DNA of 64,000 bases from Rhodococcus sp. SGAir0479 (GTDB taxonomy: Bacteria > Actinomycetota > Actinomycetes > Mycobacteriales > Mycobacteriaceae), in contig NZ_CP039432.1 in the NCBI RefSeq assembly GCF_005484805.1, positions 496,001-560,000 of the forward strand, in the 5' to 3' direction. Under the pieces are notes generated by a model. That model did no database searches, was not told the origin of the DNA, and worked only from the letters and a program-made list of their open reading frames with translations. The translations under genes and the position numbers were made by a program. Below are positions 36,118 through 43,820 of this stretch, in pieces (the stretch's first letter is position 1; the number at the start of each line of letters is the position of its first letter).

Positions 36118-37794
36118 ATGAGCACATCCGTTACCCGGGACACCGGGAAGCCTGACCAGGCGACGGACGCGCCGATGACCCATCCGCAGCGCATCCAGGC
36201 GCTCGTGGGTCTGCTACTCGGTATGTTCGTCGCGTTCCTGTCGTCGACGATCGTCTCCAATGCGCTGCCCACGATCATCACCGATCTGCACGGCACGCAG
36301 GACCAGTACACCTGGGTTGTCACGGCCACACTGCTGGCCTCGACGGCGACCACCCCGATCTGGGGCAAGTTCTCCGACCTGGTGAGCAAGAAGCTGCTCG
36401 TCCAGTTGGCGTTGGTGATCTTCACGGTCGGTTCCGTCCTCGCCGGCCTGTCGCAGTCGGTCGCGATGCTCATCGGGGCTCGCGCCGTCCAGGGCCTGGG
36501 TCTCGGTGGTTTGCAGGCGCTGGTCGTCATCGTCATCGCGACGATGTTCAGCCCGCGTGAGCGTGGCCGCTACCAGGGCCCGATGGCCGGCGTCATGTCG
36601 ATCGCCACCGTCGCGGGCCCGCTGATCGGCGGACTCATCGTCGACACCAGCTGGCTGGGCTGGCGCTGGACCTTCTTCGTCGGCGTCCCGCTGGCGGTGA
36701 TCGCGCTGTTCGTCATCCAGCGCACCCTCAACCTTCCGGTCGTGCGCAAGAACGTGAGCATCGACTACATGGGCGCCCTGTTCATCGCATCCGGTGTCAG
36801 CACGCTGCTGATCTGGGTGACGCTGGCGGGCAAGAACTTCGACTGGGCGTCGGGCGTCTCCTTCGGTCTCGTCGCACTCGGCGTGGCGCTGTTGGCGCTC
36901 GCGATCTTCACCGAGACCAAGGCCAAGGATCCGATCATCCCGCTGCGCCTGTTCAAGGACCGCACCACCGCACTGGCGACGCTCGCGAGCGTCGCGGTCG
37001 GCATCGCCCTCTTCGGTGGCGCGGTGTTCCTGGGCCAGTACTTCCAGATCGCCCGCGGCTACTCGCCGACGGCGGCCGGACTGCTGACGCTGCCCATGGT
37101 CATCGGATCGATGGTGTCCTCGGCGGTCTCGGGCGCACTGATCACCAAGTTCGGCCGCTGGAAGGGCTTCATCCTCGGCGGCGCGATCATGATGACGGTC
37201 GGCTTCTTCCTGCTCTCGACCATCGACCACGCCACCAACATGGGTGTGCTCGGGGTGTTCCTGTTCATCCTCGGCATCGGTATGGGTCTGACGATGCAGA
37301 ACCTGGTGCTGGCCGTGCAGAACACCGTCAGCCCGTCCGATCTGGGTTCGGCCAGCTCCGTGGTGTCGTTCTTCCGCTCGCTCGGTGGCGCCGCCGGCGT
37401 CTCCGTCCTCGGTGCGGTCCTCTCGAGCCACGTCTCGGACCTGACGATCAAGGGTCTGACGGCGGCCGGGGTGGACATGAGCCAAGCGGGCGGATCGGCT
37501 GCCGGTCTGTCCAACCTCAAGGAACTGCCGGGCCCGATCGCGGACATCGTCCGCGGCGCCTACGGTGACGCGACCGCACGGATCTTCCTGATCTCGGGCA
37601 TCGTCTCGCTGCTCAGCCTGGCCGCGATCTTCTTCATCAAGGAGGTTGCGCTGCGCACCTTCAGCGCCGACGAGCAGCGTCGGGCCGAAGCCAGCGGCGA
37701 CGACATCGACGCCGAGCTGGCCGAGATCGTCCAGGGCGATCCGGTGTTGGTCGATCCGATGCCGGTCGAGCCGTCGGAGAAGACGCGCAGATAG
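36118..37794 (+). CDS. MFS multidrug efflux transporter (DHA2, 14-TM)
   Basis: A 558-residue transporter with about 14 hydrophobic segments. LDxTIVNVALP-like sequence is replaced by SSTIVSNALPTII near residue 42; motif A WGKFSDLVSKK lies near 82-92; motif C-like GPLIGGLIVD near 165 marks drug/proton antiporters. It has a 50-residue acidic cytoplasmic tail. It follows marR2 and is probably under its control. Typical of multidrug export, but substrates are unknown. Confidence 0.9.
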   Translation: MSTSVTRDTGKPDQATDAPMTHPQRIQALVGLLLGMFVAFLSSTIVSNALPTIITDLHGTQDQYTWVVTATLLASTATTPIWGKFSDLVSKKLLVQLALVIFTVGSVLAGLSQSVAMLIGARAVQGLGLGGLQALVVIVIATMFSPRERGRYQGPMAGVMSIATVAGPLIGGLIVDTSWLGWRWTFFVGVPLAVIALFVIQRTLNLPVVRKNVSIDYMGALFIASGVSTLLIWVTLAGKNFDWASGVSFGLVALGVALLALAIFTETKAKDPIIPLRLFKDRTTALATLASVAVGIALFGGAVFLGQYFQIARGYSPTAAGLLTLPMVIGSMVSSAVSGALITKFGRWKGFILGGAIMMTVGFFLLSTIDHATNMGVLGVFLFILGIGMGLTMQNLVLAVQNTVSPSDLGSASSVVSFFRSLGGAAGVSVLGAVLSSHVSDLTIKGLTAAGVDMSQAGGSAAGLSNLKELPGPIADIVRGAYGDATARIFLISGIVSLLSLAAIFFIKEVALRTFSADEQRRAEASGDDIDAELAEIVQGDPVLVDPMPVEPSEKTRR

Positions 37795-37810
37795 TTCCGC
37801 GCTCGGTGTG

Positions 37811-37850
37811 ACGGGCCGGGCGGTCACCTGAGGGTGGCCGCCCGGCCCGT
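37811..37850 (+). terminator. 18-bp hairpin after the MFS exporter
   Basis: ACGGGCCGGGCGGTCACC (37811-37828) pairs with GGTGGCCGCCCGGCCCGT (37833-37850) with one mismatch and a 4-base loop, followed by TCGTCGTCT. It begins 17 bases after the stop codon. Confidence 0.8.
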
Positions 37851-37864
37851 TCGTCGTCTGCACC

Positions 37865-37870
37865 TATCGT
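37865..37870 (+). promoter_or_regulatory. -10 box TATCGT of the methyltransferase gene
   Basis: TATCGT ends six bases before the ATG with no ribosome site between, so the mRNA is probably leaderless. Confidence 0.45.
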
Positions 37871-37876
37871 GAACGC

Positions 37877-38470
37877 ATGGCCGACACCGAGACCCGATGG
37901 CAGCAGGAACGATCCGCGGCCGACTCCCGCGACTACATCGCGCGCTTCGCGCGTCTCGAAGCGGAGGGGACCGATCTGCACGGCGAGGCGCGGGCCGTCG
38001 ACGCGCTGCTGCCGCGCGGCGCCCGGGTGCTGGACGCGGGGTGCGGCACCGGCCGGCTCGGCGGCGAACTGGCCCGCCGCGGGCATCGGGTCACGGCCGT
38101 CGACCTCGATCCCGTCCTGGTGGCGGCGGCCCGCGAACATCCCGACCTCACGGTGCACGAGGCCGACCTCGCGACGCTGGATCTACCGGGGCAGCGGTTC
38201 GACGCGGTGGTCGCGGCCGGCAACGTGATGATCTTCGTCGCGCGGGGTTCCGAGCGGCAGGTGCTGGCGCGGCTGGCGGCGCACCTCGTTCCCGGGGGCC
38301 TGCTCGTGGCCGGATTCGCGACCGACTACGAGTACACGGTCGACCAGTTCGACGACGATCTCGCCGCGGTCGGGCTGGTGCGCGAGCACCGGTTCTCGAC
38401 CTGGGATCTGCGCCCGTGGCACGACGACGCCGGTTGGGCGGTCACCGTCGCGCGGAAGCCCGGGAACTGA
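37877..38470 (+). CDS. Class I SAM-dependent methyltransferase
   Basis: A 197-residue protein with the SAM-binding motif I VLDAGCGTGRLG near residues 52-63, motif II VTAVDLDP and the later FDAVVAAGNVMIF. The fold is that of small-molecule methyltransferases. Nothing in the neighbourhood identifies the substrate. It is cut off from the MFS gene by a terminator and starts from its own promoter. Confidence 0.88.
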   Translation: MADTETRWQQERSAADSRDYIARFARLEAEGTDLHGEARAVDALLPRGARVLDAGCGTGRLGGELARRGHRVTAVDLDPVLVAAAREHPDLTVHEADLATLDLPGQRFDAVVAAGNVMIFVARGSERQVLARLAAHLVPGGLLVAGFATDYEYTVDQFDDDLAAVGLVREHRFSTWDLRPWHDDAGWAVTVARKPGN

Positions 38471-38534
38471 CCGACACGTCGGTTTCGGTTACGTTCTGTG
38501 CCGACTGTTTCCGTCGACCACATGGGGGGACCGA

Positions 38535-38951
38535 ATGACCGATCCGAACTTCAACGCCGCGCCGACGGGTGCACCGAACGAGCCGTGGGCCGCCGGGCCC
38601 GGGTATGCGCCGCAGCCGTACGCGAATGCGCCGCAGTACCCGGCCGGCCCGCTGCCGCAGTACGGGGGACAGGCGCCGCTGCCGCCGTCGAACGCCGGGT
38701 GGGCCGTGGCCACGATCATCTTCTTCTGGCCGCTGGCGTTCGCCGCGTTCAACCATCTGCACTCGATCTTCCCCAAGTGGTCGATGGGCGACTACATGGG
38801 CGCGCAGTACGCCTCGGAGCGGGTGAAGGCGCTCGGCAAGATCGCGCTGTGGCTCTTCGTCGGACTGCTGGTGCTCTACGTGATCTTCATGATCATCGTC
38901 CTGGTGGCCGCTGCGAACGACGTCAGCTCCAGCAGTACCTACTACCGGTGA
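38535..38951 (+). CDS. CD225/dispanin-family membrane protein
   Basis: A 138-residue protein. The first 50 residues are Pro/Ala/Tyr/Gln-rich (typical of actinobacterial dispanins), followed by a membrane segment NAGWAVATIIFFWPLAFAAF, the conserved loop with ASERVKALGKIA, and a second segment LWLFVGLLVLYVIFMIIVLV. This two-segment layout is PF04505. GGGGGGAC lies before ATG 38535. Bacterial roles are unknown. Confidence 0.8.
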   Translation: MTDPNFNAAPTGAPNEPWAAGPGYAPQPYANAPQYPAGPLPQYGGQAPLPPSNAGWAVATIIFFWPLAFAAFNHLHSIFPKWSMGDYMGAQYASERVKALGKIALWLFVGLLVLYVIFMIIVLVAAANDVSSSSTYYR

Positions 38952-39010
38952 CGGGACGCGGTGGGTCGGGCGCAGATGCGGCCGACCTCCGCACCCGCGG
39001 TGTGACGCCG

Positions 39011-39016
39011 TAGAAT
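39011..39016 (+). promoter_or_regulatory. -10 box TAGAAT of ychF
   Basis: TAGAAT is close to the ideal -10 and ends nine bases before the GTG start of ychF. No ribosome site is present, so the message is leaderless or nearly so. Confidence 0.5.
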
Positions 39017-39025
39017 CCCTATACC

Positions 39026-40105
39026 GTGAGCCTTACCCTCGGAATCGTCGGCCTTCCCAACGTCGGCAAGTCGACCCTTTTCAACGCGCTGACCAAGAAC
39101 GACGTGCTCGCGGCGAACTATCCGTTCGCCACGATCGAGCCCAACGTCGGCCTGGTCGAGCTGCCGGATCCGCGGCTGGACAAGCTCGCCGAGATCTTCG
39201 GTTCCGAGCGCATCCTGCCCGCGACCGTGTCGTTCGTCGACATCGCCGGCATCGTCAAGGGCGCGTCCGAGGGGGCGGGTCTGGGCAACAAGTTCCTCGC
39301 CAACATCCGTGAGGCCGACGCCATCTGCCAGGTGGTCCGCGTGTTCGCGGACGACGACGTGGTGCACGTCGACGGCCGCGTCGATCCGGCGTCCGACATC
39401 GAGGTCATCGAGACCGAGCTCGTGATCGCCGACATGCAGACCCTCGAGAAGGCGCTGCCGCGGCTCGAGAAGGACGCGAAGAAGAACAAGGACCTCAAGC
39501 CGCTGCACGAGGAGGCGCTCAAGGCGCAGGCAGTGCTCGACGAGGGCAAGACCCTGTTCAGCGCCAAGGACAAGCTGGACTTCGGGCTGCTGCGCGAGCT
39601 GCACCTGCTCACCACCAAGCCGTTCCTGTACGTCTTCAATTCCGACGAGTCGGTGCTCACCGACGAGGCGAAGGTGGCCGAGTTGCGCGCGTCCGTCGCG
39701 CCGGCCGACGCGGTGTTCCTCGACGCCAAGGTGGAGCAGGAACTCCTCGAGCTCGACGAGGAGGACCGCCAGGAGATGCTCGACTCCATCGGTCAGTCCG
39801 AGCCGGGCCTGCACGCGCTGGCCCGCACCGGCTTCCACACCCTCGGCCTGCAGACCTACCTGACGGCCGGCCCCAAGGAAGCGCGCGCCTGGACCATCCA
39901 CAAGGGCGACACCGCCCCGCAGGCCGCCGGCGTCATCCACACCGACTTCGAGCGCGGCTTCATCAAGGCCGAGATCGTCTCCTTCGACGACCTCGTCGAG
40001 GCCGGTTCCATGAACGCCGCCAAGGCCGCCGGCAAGGTGCGCATGGAAGGCAAGGACTACATCATGCAGGACGGGGATGTCGTGGAGTTCCGCTTTAACG
40101 TGTAG
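39026..40105 (+). CDS. ychF: Redox-regulated ATPase/GTPase YchF (OLA1 family)
   Basis: A 359-residue Obg-superfamily protein. P-loop GLPNVGKST is at residues 8-16; G3 lies in FVDIAGIVKG near 70; the C-terminal TGS-like domain ends in IMQDGDVVEFRFNV. YchF prefers ATP and acts in translation and stress responses. It corresponds to Rv1112. The start is GTG 39026. Right after its stop the core block ends and a degraded mobile-element region begins. Confidence 0.97.
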   Translation: MSLTLGIVGLPNVGKSTLFNALTKNDVLAANYPFATIEPNVGLVELPDPRLDKLAEIFGSERILPATVSFVDIAGIVKGASEGAGLGNKFLANIREADAICQVVRVFADDDVVHVDGRVDPASDIEVIETELVIADMQTLEKALPRLEKDAKKNKDLKPLHEEALKAQAVLDEGKTLFSAKDKLDFGLLRELHLLTTKPFLYVFNSDESVLTDEAKVAELRASVAPADAVFLDAKVEQELLELDEEDRQEMLDSIGQSEPGLHALARTGFHTLGLQTYLTAGPKEARAWTIHKGDTAPQAAGVIHTDFERGFIKAEIVSFDDLVEAGSMNAAKAAGKVRMEGKDYIMQDGDVVEFRFNV

Positions 40106-40114
40106 TAGACCAGG

Positions 40115-40290
40115 TCAGAGTGTTCTTTTCGGCTCTCTGTCCGCGGTCGAACCCGCAGAGGCTCGGAATATCTCGTCCGCAGCCCTGCGGGTTCTGTCGT
40201 TCGCGTCCGGCCACAGGTGGCTGTAGGTGTTGAGGGTGACCGATCGCGGAGCCGTGCCCGAGCGCGTTGAGCGGTCACGACGTCACAGCC
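40115..40290 (-). pseudogene. Remnant of a phage-type tyrosine integrase (C-terminal end, frameshifted)
   Basis: Translation of the minus strand gives, in pieces, GCDVVTAQRA, then LGHGSA in another frame, then SVTLNTYSHLWPDANDRT followed by RRAADEIF and a stop at 40115. This is the box II end of tyrosine recombinases, with the LGH motif and the catalytic Tyr in NTYSHL. Small deletions or insertions near 40248 and 40266 break the frame, and the rest of the integrase is missing to the right. It is therefore a decayed fragment left by a phage or integrative element. Confidence 0.8.
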
Positions 40291-40462
40291 GGCCCAGTCG
40301 GGGCGGCTGGCGGACTTTGCTCGCGTAGCTGGAGAAGTTGATCGCCGAGATTGTCATTGAGTTCCTCGAGGCGAAGTCATCCCCGATGCTCCAGACTTCG
40401 TCGTCGGTTCGGCGTCGCGTGGCAGCATGGGTTCGACTCACTGCGGCGAGGAAGGATCTCGC

Positions 40463-40642
40463 GTGATCACCGAGAAGGATGTCGAAACCGCGACAAAGGT
40501 TCTCACGAAATGCGGTACCAAGGACCTGTGGTTTCCGAACGCTGGGGAGTCCACGATCCCGTCATGGACGAAGTCGTTCGTTGAGTCTGGGCTGAGTTGC
40601 GATGATCTGCTGGGCCGGCGTGGAACGGTCTTAGCGGTATGA
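40463..40642 (+). CDS. Small hypothetical protein, 59 residues, in a degraded island
   Basis: GTG 40463 follows AGGAAGGA with a 7-base gap and opens a frame beginning MITEKDVETATKVLTKCG and containing DLWFPNAGESTIPSWTKSF. Base composition is lower in GC than the surroundings. A perfect terminator hairpin follows. The next 150 bases hold no gene. It could be a truncated phage-type gene; I do not recognise it. Confidence 0.4.
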   Translation: MITEKDVETATKVLTKCGTKDLWFPNAGESTIPSWTKSFVESGLSCDDLLGRRGTVLAV

Positions 40643-40662
40643 GAGCAGCCATTGAGATGCCG

Positions 40663-40699
40663 AAAGGCCCCCGCGCCGGATGAGGGTACGGGGGCCTTT
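40663..40699. terminator. Terminator AAAGGCCCCCG/CGGGGGCCTTT
   Basis: Perfect 11-bp arms at 40663-40673 and 40689-40699 with a 15-base loop; the stem ends in TTT on the plus strand and AAA/TTT on the other. It serves the 59-residue ORF and possibly the convergent secreted-protein gene. Confidence 0.8.
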
Positions 40700-40793
40700 G
40701 GTTTCAAGGTCAACGCAAGTGGGGTACGCCCGCGGCCCGGGGTCTAATTCCGATGTCACGGCTTGTGCCAGGTCGCCGTCGGCGACCCTTTGT

Positions 40794-41336
40794 CTACGAC
40801 CCGAACGACAGCGAGCCGAAATTTCCTCTCCAGCCGCCGGTTGCGGGCGCCGGGTTGCCGATGGTGAACGGTGCCTGGGTCAGTGCGTAGACGAGCTGCC
40901 CTTCCTCGGAGGTGAGGCAGAGTGCCCCGGCGACGTACGTTCCATCGGCGATGTAGGGGATCTTCGCGGTAGCGGTGTCACCGTTCGCGGGGAACACATA
41001 GTTTTCTGAGCCGTCGGGATTCCGGTTGGTTGATCCGGACCCGCCGCCGCCGACCGGGGACACGGGGGCCCCGACGAAGAAGTTCCGCGGGTTGTTAGCC
41101 ACATCGAGCGTCGGGCTTTTAAGGATGTTGTCCGCGTCTGCCTTCGTGTGAATCCACGGCCCAACGCACGAAACCGATCCGGTCGGTGCGGTGATGGTGA
41201 ACGTCGCCGTGTTCACGCCAGTTTGGATCTGCACTTCGGGAGCTTCTACCGCAAAAGCTGTCCCAGGCATTGCGAGTACTGTTGCTGCCCCGAACGCGGC
41301 CACAGTGAGTCCGCGGCGGATGGTGCGTGTGTTCAT
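40794..41336 (-). CDS. Secreted protein of unknown function, 180 residues
   Basis: A clear signal peptide: MNTRTIRRGL, a hydrophobic core, and a cleavage site after TAFA. The mature protein has two Cys (SCVGPW and ALCLTS) that could form a disulfide and a beta-rich composition, ending in a Gly/Ser/Leu/Phe tail GNFGSLSFGS. GC content is lower than in neighbouring core genes. GAGGGGG lies close upstream of the ATG. I find no family. It may be an acquired gene next to the integrase remnant. Confidence 0.75.
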   Translation of the reverse strand: MNTRTIRRGLTVAAFGAATVLAMPGTAFAVEAPEVQIQTGVNTATFTITAPTGSVSCVGPWIHTKADADNILKSPTLDVANNPRNFFVGAPVSPVGGGGSGSTNRNPDGSENYVFPANGDTATAKIPYIADGTYVAGALCLTSEEGQLVYALTQAPFTIGNPAPATGGWRGNFGSLSFGS

Positions 41337-41726
41337 GTCCCCCTCATTCGTCGATCATTGGACGCCTGGACGCTAGCAGGCGGTTCCGAAGAGGCGACCT
41401 GAACCCCATATGTAATCGATGCTGAGGGGCTGCCTGTCAGACCTGCGAAATATGTCTGCGGCAAGATTGTTTGGATCACCGCACATGGCAACCTGGTAGG
41501 TGGCGAAAGCGCTTCAAATTGACATCTACACAGCGCACGACGTGAACCTCCGACGTGGAACCTGTCCCGACCCGGCTGTGGAGTCAGCGTATCGCGGAAC
41601 AGACTGCGGTGGAACGGATGTCGTAGATACCCGGTATGTGCTGGTGCTCGCCGGTTCGGCGTCCAGATGCCTCGGTAACGATCTGCTTCCCCTGGGACCG
41701 AAACTGCGCGTAGCGCGCCTGTCGTC
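41337..41726. other. 390-base stretch without a recognisable gene
   Basis: Lower-GC region between two divergent secreted-protein genes. Open frames here are short, overlap on both strands and lack ribosome sites. TTGACA at 41519 could be part of a promoter but no matching -10 is evident. Confidence 0.5.
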
Positions 41727-42710
41727 ATGAATGCTGCACAGGTGACGCACGCCAAGCGAGGCTTCGCCGCCGTATCGATAGTGATGTCCTGTGTCGTGGG
41801 CCTGGTGGCCGCGGCCTCGGGAAGCGCTGCGGCAGCGCCGTCGGGGTGGCGCTACACGCTGGTGGCGTTCAGCAACACCAGCGAACGCGACATGGACGTC
41901 TACGAATCGGGAGACGGCGCCGCTTTCCAACTGATTCAACCGTCGGCGTACCGGCCGCCGTCGGGGCTGGTGCGTGACCCGAGCATCTTCCGGAATTCGG
42001 ATGGGCTGTACTACATCACGTACACGACGGGTACCGGGGCAAGTATCGGCTTCGCACGCAGCAGTGACCGCGTCAACTGGACGCCGATGGGGAACTATCC
42101 GGTCCCGTTCTGCTGCGCCCTGCTGCCGGGGACGGGAGACGGCACGGGGTCGGCGAGCCCGCCGGGCTCGTCCGGATCGGCCGGGTCCGCCGACGGGCCG
42201 TCGCTGTCGCCGTTCACCACGAAAGCTTGGGCGCCCGAATGGTTCGTCGACGGCAATCGTGTCCACGTCATCCTGTCGATGTCGACCGGTGGGGGATTCG
42301 TGCCATACGTGATGACGGCGCTGGACCCGTCGCTCCGGTCGTGGAGTCTGCCTGTTCCGATCGCCGGCCTCGGAGCCGACCACATCGACACCACCGTGGT
42401 CAAGGTCGGCTCGACCTATCATGCGTTCACCAAGAACGAGACGACGAAGGTCGTCGAACATGCCGTCGCGTCGTCGGTGTCGGGGCCCTACGCCTTCGTC
42501 CCGCCGGGAGATTGGGGCGCCTTTCGGGAGGGCCCCGCCGTGGTCGAGCTGCCGAACGGTGCCTGGCGGATCTACCTCGACGCCTACACCGAGGGAAGAT
42601 ACCTCTACTCCGACAGCACGGACGGGCTGCGGACCTGGTCGCCGGTGCGCGAGATGCCCGAGCTCTCCGGGAAGGCACGCCACTTCGGTGTGATGCGAGA
42701 GGCGGTGTGA
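41727..42710 (+). CDS. Secreted GH43-like beta-propeller glycoside hydrolase
   Basis: A 327-residue protein with a signal peptide ending near SAAAA (about residue 37). The rest resembles the five-bladed propeller of family 43/62-type arabinanases/xylosidases: GLVRDPSIFRN has the expected catalytic base Asp, GADHIDTTVVKV the pKa-modulating Asp, and WGAFREGPAVVEL the acid Glu. A 20-residue Gly/Ser/Pro-rich insert sits near residue 135. Arabinogalactan of the cell wall or plant polysaccharide are both possible substrates. Start ATG 41727 lacks a clear ribosome site. Confidence 0.7.
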   Translation: MNAAQVTHAKRGFAAVSIVMSCVVGLVAAASGSAAAAPSGWRYTLVAFSNTSERDMDVYESGDGAAFQLIQPSAYRPPSGLVRDPSIFRNSDGLYYITYTTGTGASIGFARSSDRVNWTPMGNYPVPFCCALLPGTGDGTGSASPPGSSGSAGSADGPSLSPFTTKAWAPEWFVDGNRVHVILSMSTGGGFVPYVMTALDPSLRSWSLPVPIAGLGADHIDTTVVKVGSTYHAFTKNETTKVVEHAVASSVSGPYAFVPPGDWGAFREGPAVVELPNGAWRIYLDAYTEGRYLYSDSTDGLRTWSPVREMPELSGKARHFGVMREAV

Positions 42711-42713
42711 CAC

Positions 42714-42751
42714 AGCCCGTCCCGCCCGGCGAGAGCCGAACGGGACGGGCT
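42714..42751. terminator. Perfect hairpin between convergent secreted-protein genes
   Basis: AGCCCGTCCCG (42714-42724) and CGGGACGGGCT (42741-42751) form an 11-bp stem with a 16-base loop immediately after the GH43-like stop. Confidence 0.75.
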
Positions 42752-42765
42752 TGCACGCTACTGCG

Positions 42766-43551
42766 TCAGGAGCCCGACGAATCGCCGTTGAGTGAGCCGA
42801 GGATGTCGAGCGAACCGAGCGAACCGAGCGAGCCCGTCGGCGCCGCATCGTTCTTGGCGAAGTTCGTCGTGCAGCCGTTGAACTTCACCTGATCGACGAG
42901 TGTGGAGGCCTGAGCCGAACCCGTTCCGACGCTGACTCCGTAATGGTCGACGACGGCGTCGGGGTTAGCCGCCGCGATGTCGGCGAGCGGGACGGGCGCG
43001 CGGTCGTGGGCGCCGGCGATGTTGGAGGTGCTCCACCACTGGCCGTCCTGCAGGTCGGCGTGCGTGCCACCGTCCTCGGTGTCGGCCGCTCCGGCGCCCG
43101 GCACCCACACGAGGGTCGTGAAACCGCTGTCCGGGAAGCGCTCGTTGTCGGTGGTGCCGGTGAGACGCAGCTGGAAGGAGGCGGTGGGCTGCGCTGCCCG
43201 CTCCGAGAACCCGATCTCGTGCGCGATCGCGTCGGACAGCTTGATCCCGCCGGCCGCGTGGTAGCTCACGGAGCGGTCCTCGGGACCGTCGACCTCCAGC
43301 CGCAGCGACCCGTCCTCGTCGAGGACCGAGTCCTCGCTGTAGTACGCGACCTGATCACGTTCGTCGTCGAACGGGATGCCCCAGCCGTCGGGCGTCGCCT
43401 CGGTCGAGAGCGCGGCGCAGGTGAACCCGCCGGAAGCGTCGCTCGAGCCGAGAGAACCGGTCGGAGCAGCCCCGGCGAGTGCCGGCGCGACGAGCGCCGC
43501 GGCACTGATGACAGCCGCAGCGGAACCGACGCGGAATGCTTTGCAAGACAT
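42766..43551 (-). CDS. Secreted protein with Gly-Ser-Leu tails, 261 residues
   Basis: ATG 43549-43551 has GAGGTGA eight bases upstream, favoured over two earlier in-frame starts. A signal peptide ends at ALAGAAP. The mature protein starts APTGSLGSSDASG and ends with a related tail, APTGSLGSLGSLDILGS and more Gly/Ser. Two Cys (FTCAAL and FNGCTT) may pair. The body (DGWGIPFDDERDQVAYYSED) has a beta-rich look. I recognise no named family. Confidence 0.7.
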   Translation of the reverse strand: MSCKAFRVGSAAAVISAAALVAPALAGAAPTGSLGSSDASGGFTCAALSTEATPDGWGIPFDDERDQVAYYSEDSVLDEDGSLRLEVDGPEDRSVSYHAAGGIKLSDAIAHEIGFSERAAQPTASFQLRLTGTTDNERFPDSGFTTLVWVPGAGAADTEDGGTHADLQDGQWWSTSNIAGAHDRAPVPLADIAAANPDAVVDHYGVSVGTGSAQASTLVDQVKFNGCTTNFAKNDAAPTGSLGSLGSLDILGSLNGDSSGS

Positions 43552-43820
43552 GTATGTACTCACCTCGTTGGGAGTCGTGGACATTGGTCGACCCACCCCG
43601 GAGGACATGGCTCCCGGATGCGTCCTGACGTATCGAGGCGCGCAGTCAGTTGGACGTGGCGCCCCACCCCCTGTATCCCCCCGCAGGTACAGGCGCCGCT
43701 CGAAAGATTCGACGGTCGAGCGACCTCACGACAGTAACCAACCGGACGATCGGAATCAATCGTGATCGGGGTGACCGGTATGTGTCTCTGTCCGGCGAGG
43801 CCGCCGCGTCCGGCGGACCT

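Noticed and set aside
40284-40358. A 24-codon minus-strand ORF beginning MTISAINFSS next to the integrase remnant
   Set aside because: No ribosome site, unrelated to integrase sequence, and lies in decayed DNA; most likely chance.
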